A stretch of DNA of 8,098 bases from Bifidobacterium sp. (GTDB lineage: Bacteria > Actinomycetota > Actinomycetes > Actinomycetales > Bifidobacteriaceae): NCBI GenBank assembly GCA_022739095.1, contig JAIJEI010000085.1, forward strand, positions 1 through 8,098. The letters run 5' to 3'. This document shows positions 5,688 to 8,098 of the stretch, piece after piece (position 1 is the first letter of the stretch; every line of letters begins with the position of its first letter). Under the pieces are notes generated by a model. The model was not told the origin of the DNA. It was given only the letters and a program-made list of their open reading frames with translations, and did no database searches. A program made the translations under genes and the position numbers.

Positions 5688-5724
5688 AAGACCCCTTGGA
5701 ACGTCAACAATTCCAAGGGGTCTT
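5688..5724. terminator. Perfect 14-bp hairpin in the int-mazG interval
   Basis: AAGACCCCTTGGAA (5688-5701) is exactly complementary to 5711-5724, with a 9-nt loop. There is no long T-run on either side (TCTT to the right). It may be an insulating terminator between element and chromosome, the leftover terminator of the host gene that originally preceded mazG, or a recombination or binding structure. Confidence 0.6.
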
Positions 5725-5764
5725 GGCGTATTGGAAATGTTCTTGGCTAGAGAGATACAGATGG

Positions 5765-5791
5765 ATTTAGCAACATTTCGCAACAAATAAT
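5765..5791 (-). repeat. Putative integrase-binding cluster 2, related to the repeat next to int
   Basis: It matches the cluster at 5520-5546 at 20 of 27 positions and keeps the same two-unit layout on the minus strand: TGTTGCGAAA followed by TGTTGCTAAA. The shared skeleton is TGTTGNNNAA with differences confined mainly to the three middle bases. This suggests that element-derived DNA reaches at least to 5791 and that the crossover lies close to its right. Confidence 0.5.
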
Positions 5792-5796
5792 ATGAT
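5767..5796 (+). promoter_or_regulatory. Possible promoter for mazG
   Basis: TTAGCA (5767-5772) and TATGAT (5791-5796) are separated by 18 bp and would give a leader of about 58 nt before the ATG at 5861. The box pair overlaps the second repeat cluster, so integrase or excisionase binding could affect it. Confidence 0.4.
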
Positions 5797-5860
5797 CTAG
5801 GTCTTCTGCACGTTGCGGGGGTTGGTTATGGTTCATCCAGATGAGAACAGGAGCAAACCT

Positions 5861-6759
5861 ATGAGCAAGATGAGTGACATGACGGAATACCATGCTTCAG
5901 CCTACCGTTTGCCGTCAGGCTTCGAGCATTGTTCGAAATTAAAGCCGGTGGTTGAGGCGGTTACGGCGCTGGACCGGGTCAAGGCCGTGGTGGACGTGCT
6001 GTATTCGCCGGGCGGCTGCCCGTGGGACGGTAAGCAGACGAACGAGTCACTGCTCAAGAATCTGCTTGAGGAAACCTACGAATACGTCGACGCGGTGGAA
6101 ACTCACGACCGTGACAACATGCGCGAGGAACTGGGCGATGTGCTGTTGCAATCCGTGTTTCAGGCGCGGGTCTGCGAATCGGATGCCGAGGGTCCTTTTG
6201 GTATTGACGAGGTCGCCGACCGGTTGATGAACAAGCTCATCACTCGGCATCCGCATGTGTTTGCGGCTGATGATGCCGGCAATTCCTCCGAATCTTCTGA
6301 TGCTTTTGATGCTGACGGCAACGACGGGAGAGAGACTACCCAACCCGAATCCCCGGAAGCCGTAGTGGCTCTATGGGAAAAGATGAAACAGCAGGAAAGC
6401 ATCGTAAATCCGTGCTTGAGGGCATTCCCCGCGCTCAAGGTGCGTCGCCTCGCGCGGCCAAAGTCGTTTCTCGTATCTCCAAATCGCCGAATGCTGATAG
6501 ATTGTTCGCGGAGTTTGATGAGCCGGCTGCGGCTGACACGAAGCAAGATGACGAGCAGCCTCAAGCGGCGATTCAATCCGAATCAAATGGTGACAATTCT
6601 CCTGAACATGAGAAGGCCGATGCCTACGCCGATGAAATCCTCGCCATCGTGCGTCGAGCCCGCTCGGACGGTATCGATATTGAAGCAGCATTGTGCAACC
6701 GTCTACGCGATGTTGAATCACGCGTTGAATCCATTGAAAACTACATTCGGATGCGATGA
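5861..6759 (+). pseudogene. mazG: mazG-like nucleotide pyrophosphohydrolase gene with a frameshift
   Basis: MazG proteins hydrolyse nucleoside triphosphates to monophosphate and pyrophosphate. Start ATG 5861 has AGGAG 7 nt upstream; TTG 5813 and ATG 5828 are in-frame alternatives. Residues 53-134 show the full family pattern: CPWDGKQTNESL, EETYE (70-74), EELGD (89-93) and KLITRHPHVF, followed by an acidic linker. After E179 (6395-6397) the family-like sequence KHRKSVLEGIPRAQG ... RAAKVVSRISKSPNADRL continues only in the -1 frame, to the TGA at 6757-6759. One A is missing from the run at 6396-6398; restoring it gives about 299 aa. As read, the protein keeps its MazG motifs but carries an unrelated Arg/Met-rich tail to 6763. 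It may be a real mutation or a sequencing error in the A run; no good slippery heptamer is seen. Confidence 0.8.
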
Positions 6760-6763
6760 GTGA

Positions 6764-7288
6764 ATCTATTTTTGGGCTCTTGATGAAGGCCTCCACTACT
6801 ATAGCGTCGGTGGTGAGACAAGACATGAGCTTCTGGCGACGCTGGGGGATGTTCAATGTCAGTAATGGTTCAAGGTTTGGACTGCTGACGTCGCTGAGAC
6901 ACCTTAGCGTCGTTAACGGGTCAAGTTCTGGCGATCAAATGACGATAAAAAGGGGCTTAGCGTCGTTAGCTGTACATAAGTTGGCACGGCAACGATACTG
7001 GAGCGCATGATCGTTGGTGCCGTGCCAAACTTTGGCCGACCTCCGACAAATGAGAAGGACTAATGTCGGTGGCTGCTCAAAGTTTGGCGCGCTGGCGACG
7101 CTGTAAGAGAAAAAGAGTGGAGTCGAACCGGCAATAGCATTTATTCGGTTTGTTCTCTAGTCCAATTGCGTCAGGCAAGGCCTGTTGTAGGCTCGGGTAC
7201 GGCGGGCGGTAGCGCCGGATAAGGATGAATGGGAACAGAACGAAGACGGACTGAAACGAACCGAAGCGACATAAGAGGGGAGCGGCTC
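6764..7288. other. Gene-free 525-bp interval rich in repeats and complementary segments
   Basis: No credible gene is seen between the mazG stop and the TRIC start. An ORF at 6756-7010 is open but its protein has no natural look and covers the repeats. The left 340 bp hold repeated and self-complementary segments described separately. The right part has smaller hairpins (for example AGAGAA 7106-7111 with TTCTCT 7153-7158 around AACCG/CGGTT, and CAGGC-AAG-GCCTG near 7173-7185), but no recognised riboswitch or promoter of good quality. Confidence 0.6.
6803..7107 (+). ncRNA. Candidate structured RNA or palindromic element between mazG and the TRIC gene
   Basis: The heptamer AGCGTCG or its complement occurs five times (6803, 6837, 6906, 6959, 7096). 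CTTAGCGTCGTTA is repeated exactly (6903-6915, 6956-6968), as is CTGGCGACGCTG (6833-6844, 7092-7103). Predicted pairings: 6836-6843 with 6906-6913; 6956-6970 with 7091-7107 (15 bp with two G-U pairs and a 2-nt bulge); hairpin A, 6981-6996 with 7010-7028 (16 bp, 3-nt bulge); hairpin B, 7022-7034 with 7078-7090 (13 bp, one G-U), enclosing CCGACA/TGTCGG. A and B both need 7022-7028, so they are alternatives. It could be a leader RNA for the downstream gene, an independent RNA, or a decayed mobile repeat. The strand is assigned by the flanking genes only. Confidence 0.45.
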
Positions 7289-8059
7289 ATGCAGGTGGCG
7301 TTGGAGAACAACATCGTTTTTGTGGTCATCGAGTACTTCGCTATTTTGTGTTGGGGACTGTCCGGCGGACTTGCCGCCATTCGCAAGGGCTATGACATCT
7401 TCACCATTATGCTGTGCGGCTGGCTGACTGCACTCGGCGGCGGTCTTGTGCGCGACGTAATGCTCGGTGCCCTGCCGCCGGTCGGCATCACCGACAAAGG
7501 CCTTGTGCTCACTACGCTGTTTTCCGGCATTATCGTGGTGGTGGCTCACCCGGAGATTACCAAACTCAAATGGACGATGACTGTCATCGATGCTCTGGGC
7601 CTCGGACTATTCGCAGTCAACGGCACCGCAAAAGCGCTGGCATACGGTTCCTCAAGCATGACCGCCGTATTCCTGGGCATGTTCACAGCACTGGCCGGCG
7701 GCCTCATTCGTGACATCTTCATTGGCGACGTGCCAATGATTATTCGGGACAAACACCTCTATGCTGTGCCCTCGTTTATCGGCTGCATATTGACTGTGTT
7801 GGTATGGCGTGGCGCGAGATACGGCTGGTTCGACATGCGCTCGGAAATGCTGCTCGATGTACTGATCGTTATCATCGTGGTGGCGCTGCGACTGTTTTCG
7901 GTAGGCTTCAACGTCACTCTGCCCGGAGCCGTCGAACGTCATCGTGTGTATCTGCCTAGCGAAAAACGGCATATTCAGCAATCAGCTGGCCGAGACCACG
8001 CTAATACCATGGATGATGGGGGTACGCCTCAGGATGATTCAAGACCGCCTCAGGGCTAG
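7289..8059 (+). CDS. TRIC/UPF0126-family inner-membrane channel-like protein, 256 aa
   Basis: Two homologous three-helix repeats are visible: residues about 9-90 with KGYD (33-36), LGGGLVRDVMLG (49-60) and PP at 63-64, and about 95-172 with LAGGLIRDIFIGDVP (135-149). A seventh hydrophobic segment is at 189-206 (LDVLIVIIVVALRLFSVG). This duplicated GG-RD-G pattern is diagnostic of the bacterial relatives of trimeric intracellular cation (TRIC) channels, which conduct K+ or other cations in the plasma membrane. The hydrophilic tail (about 212-256), rich in Asp, Gln and Pro, extends beyond the core. Start ATG 7289 follows AGAGGGGAG with 6 nt spacing; the longer in-frame reading from 7229 adds an Arg/Thr-rich stretch unlike the family. 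No partner gene is seen in the window. Confidence 0.9.
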   Translation: MQVALENNIVFVVIEYFAILCWGLSGGLAAIRKGYDIFTIMLCGWLTALGGGLVRDVMLGALPPVGITDKGLVLTTLFSGIIVVVAHPEITKLKWTMTVIDALGLGLFAVNGTAKALAYGSSSMTAVFLGMFTALAGGLIRDIFIGDVPMIIRDKHLYAVPSFIGCILTVLVWRGARYGWFDMRSEMLLDVLIVIIVVALRLFSVGFNVTLPGAVERHRVYLPSEKRHIQQSAGRDHANTMDDGGTPQDDSRPPQG

Positions 8060-8098
8060 TTGCTTTCAAAGAGGTACCTGAAGCACGAAACGTCGAGT

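Larger units (their letters stand above)
1..5800. mobile_element. Integrase-end portion of a prophage or phage-like integrative element (right boundary approximate)
   Basis: A complete tyrosine integrase, a divergent HTH pair with an ImmA-type protease, a Panacea-domain gene pair and several small unknown genes lie together, followed by ordinary chromosomal genes (mazG, TRIC family). This matches the lysogeny or immunity module of a temperate phage or an ICE. The element continues past the left edge. The right edge is put between about 5,791 (end of the second copy of a repeat also found next to int) and 5,860 (before mazG); the crossover site itself is not identified because the other end is absent. 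No capsid, tail or conjugation gene is recognisable here, so phage versus other integrative element stays open. Confidence 0.8.

Noticed and set aside
6391..6402. Programmed -1 frameshifting in mazG
   Set aside because: The site CAGGAAAGC lacks an X-XXY-YYZ slippery heptamer, and slippage of GAA to GGA would mispair in the middle position; a simple one-base deletion is more likely.
6756..7010. 84-codon ORF whose ATG overlaps the restored mazG stop (ATGA)
   Set aside because: The overlap looks like operon coupling, but no SD is evident, the protein is non-descript, and the frame simply crosses the repeat- and hairpin-rich DNA.
7116..7130. tRNA T-arm-like sequence on the minus strand (GGTTCGACTCCACTC)
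   Set aside because: Only two T-stem pairs can form, and no acceptor, D or anticodon arm is found around it, so it is not a tRNA and is too weak to call an attachment-site remnant.
7229..7288. Longer start for the TRIC-family gene
   Set aside because: The extra residues are Arg/Thr/Glu-rich and unlike the family, whereas ATG 7289 has a strong SD at proper spacing and leads directly into the first hydrophobic helix.
7100..7288. Glycine or other known riboswitch before the TRIC gene
   Set aside because: I looked for the conserved glycine-aptamer blocks and other familiar core motifs and did not see them; only short local hairpins are present.
1..8098. CRISPR array, rRNA, transposase or IS element
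   Set aside because: No regularly spaced direct repeats with unique spacers, no rRNA-like sequence and no transposase motifs were seen on either strand.

Overview
The window looks like the integrase-proximal end of an integrated prophage or phage-like element (about 1 to about 5,800) joined to bacterial chromosome (about 5,800 to 8,098). The host is probably an actinobacterium, most likely Bifidobacterium. That rests on the moderately high GC, the look of the MazG protein, and the actinobacterial type of integrase with a cysteine-bearing insertion. The genus is inferred from familiarity with these proteins, not from a search.

Element side, left to right. A partial gene end and a 93-aa protein of unknown function run rightward. 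A two-gene leftward operon follows (89-aa Cro/C1-type HTH protein, then a 123-aa unknown). It is divergent from a rightward operon (131-aa HTH protein plus ImmA/IrrE-type metalloprotease). The 73 bp between the two operons carries a perfect 12-bp inverted repeat, a likely shared operator, so this is probably the immunity switch. Next come two genes of unknown role that look like accessory cargo: a leftward 169-aa protein with a clear promoter, and a rightward 197-aa single-span membrane protein ending in a strong terminator. Then, all leftward, come a Panacea-domain protein with a coupled downstream gene (candidate toxin-antitoxin pair) and a complete tyrosine integrase.

Junction, about 5,508 to 5,860. 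This non-coding stretch upstream of both int and mazG contains a 27-bp repeat pair (20 of 27 identical) built of 10-bp units, an 11-bp-periodic tandem repeat and two hairpins. I read it as the integrase-side attachment region; the exact crossover cannot be fixed from one end.

Host side. A mazG-like gene carries an apparent one-base deletion in an A run at 6,396-6,398: its MazG motifs lie before the break and its family-like C-terminal region continues in the -1 frame. A 525-bp intergenic region follows, rich in repeated and mutually complementary segments and predicted to fold strongly, with two mutually exclusive hairpins. The window ends with an intact TRIC/UPF0126-type membrane protein gene.

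The best candidates for something undescribed are the structured element between mazG and the TRIC gene, the Panacea-partner protein, the two orphan cargo genes and the repeat architecture of the attachment region.
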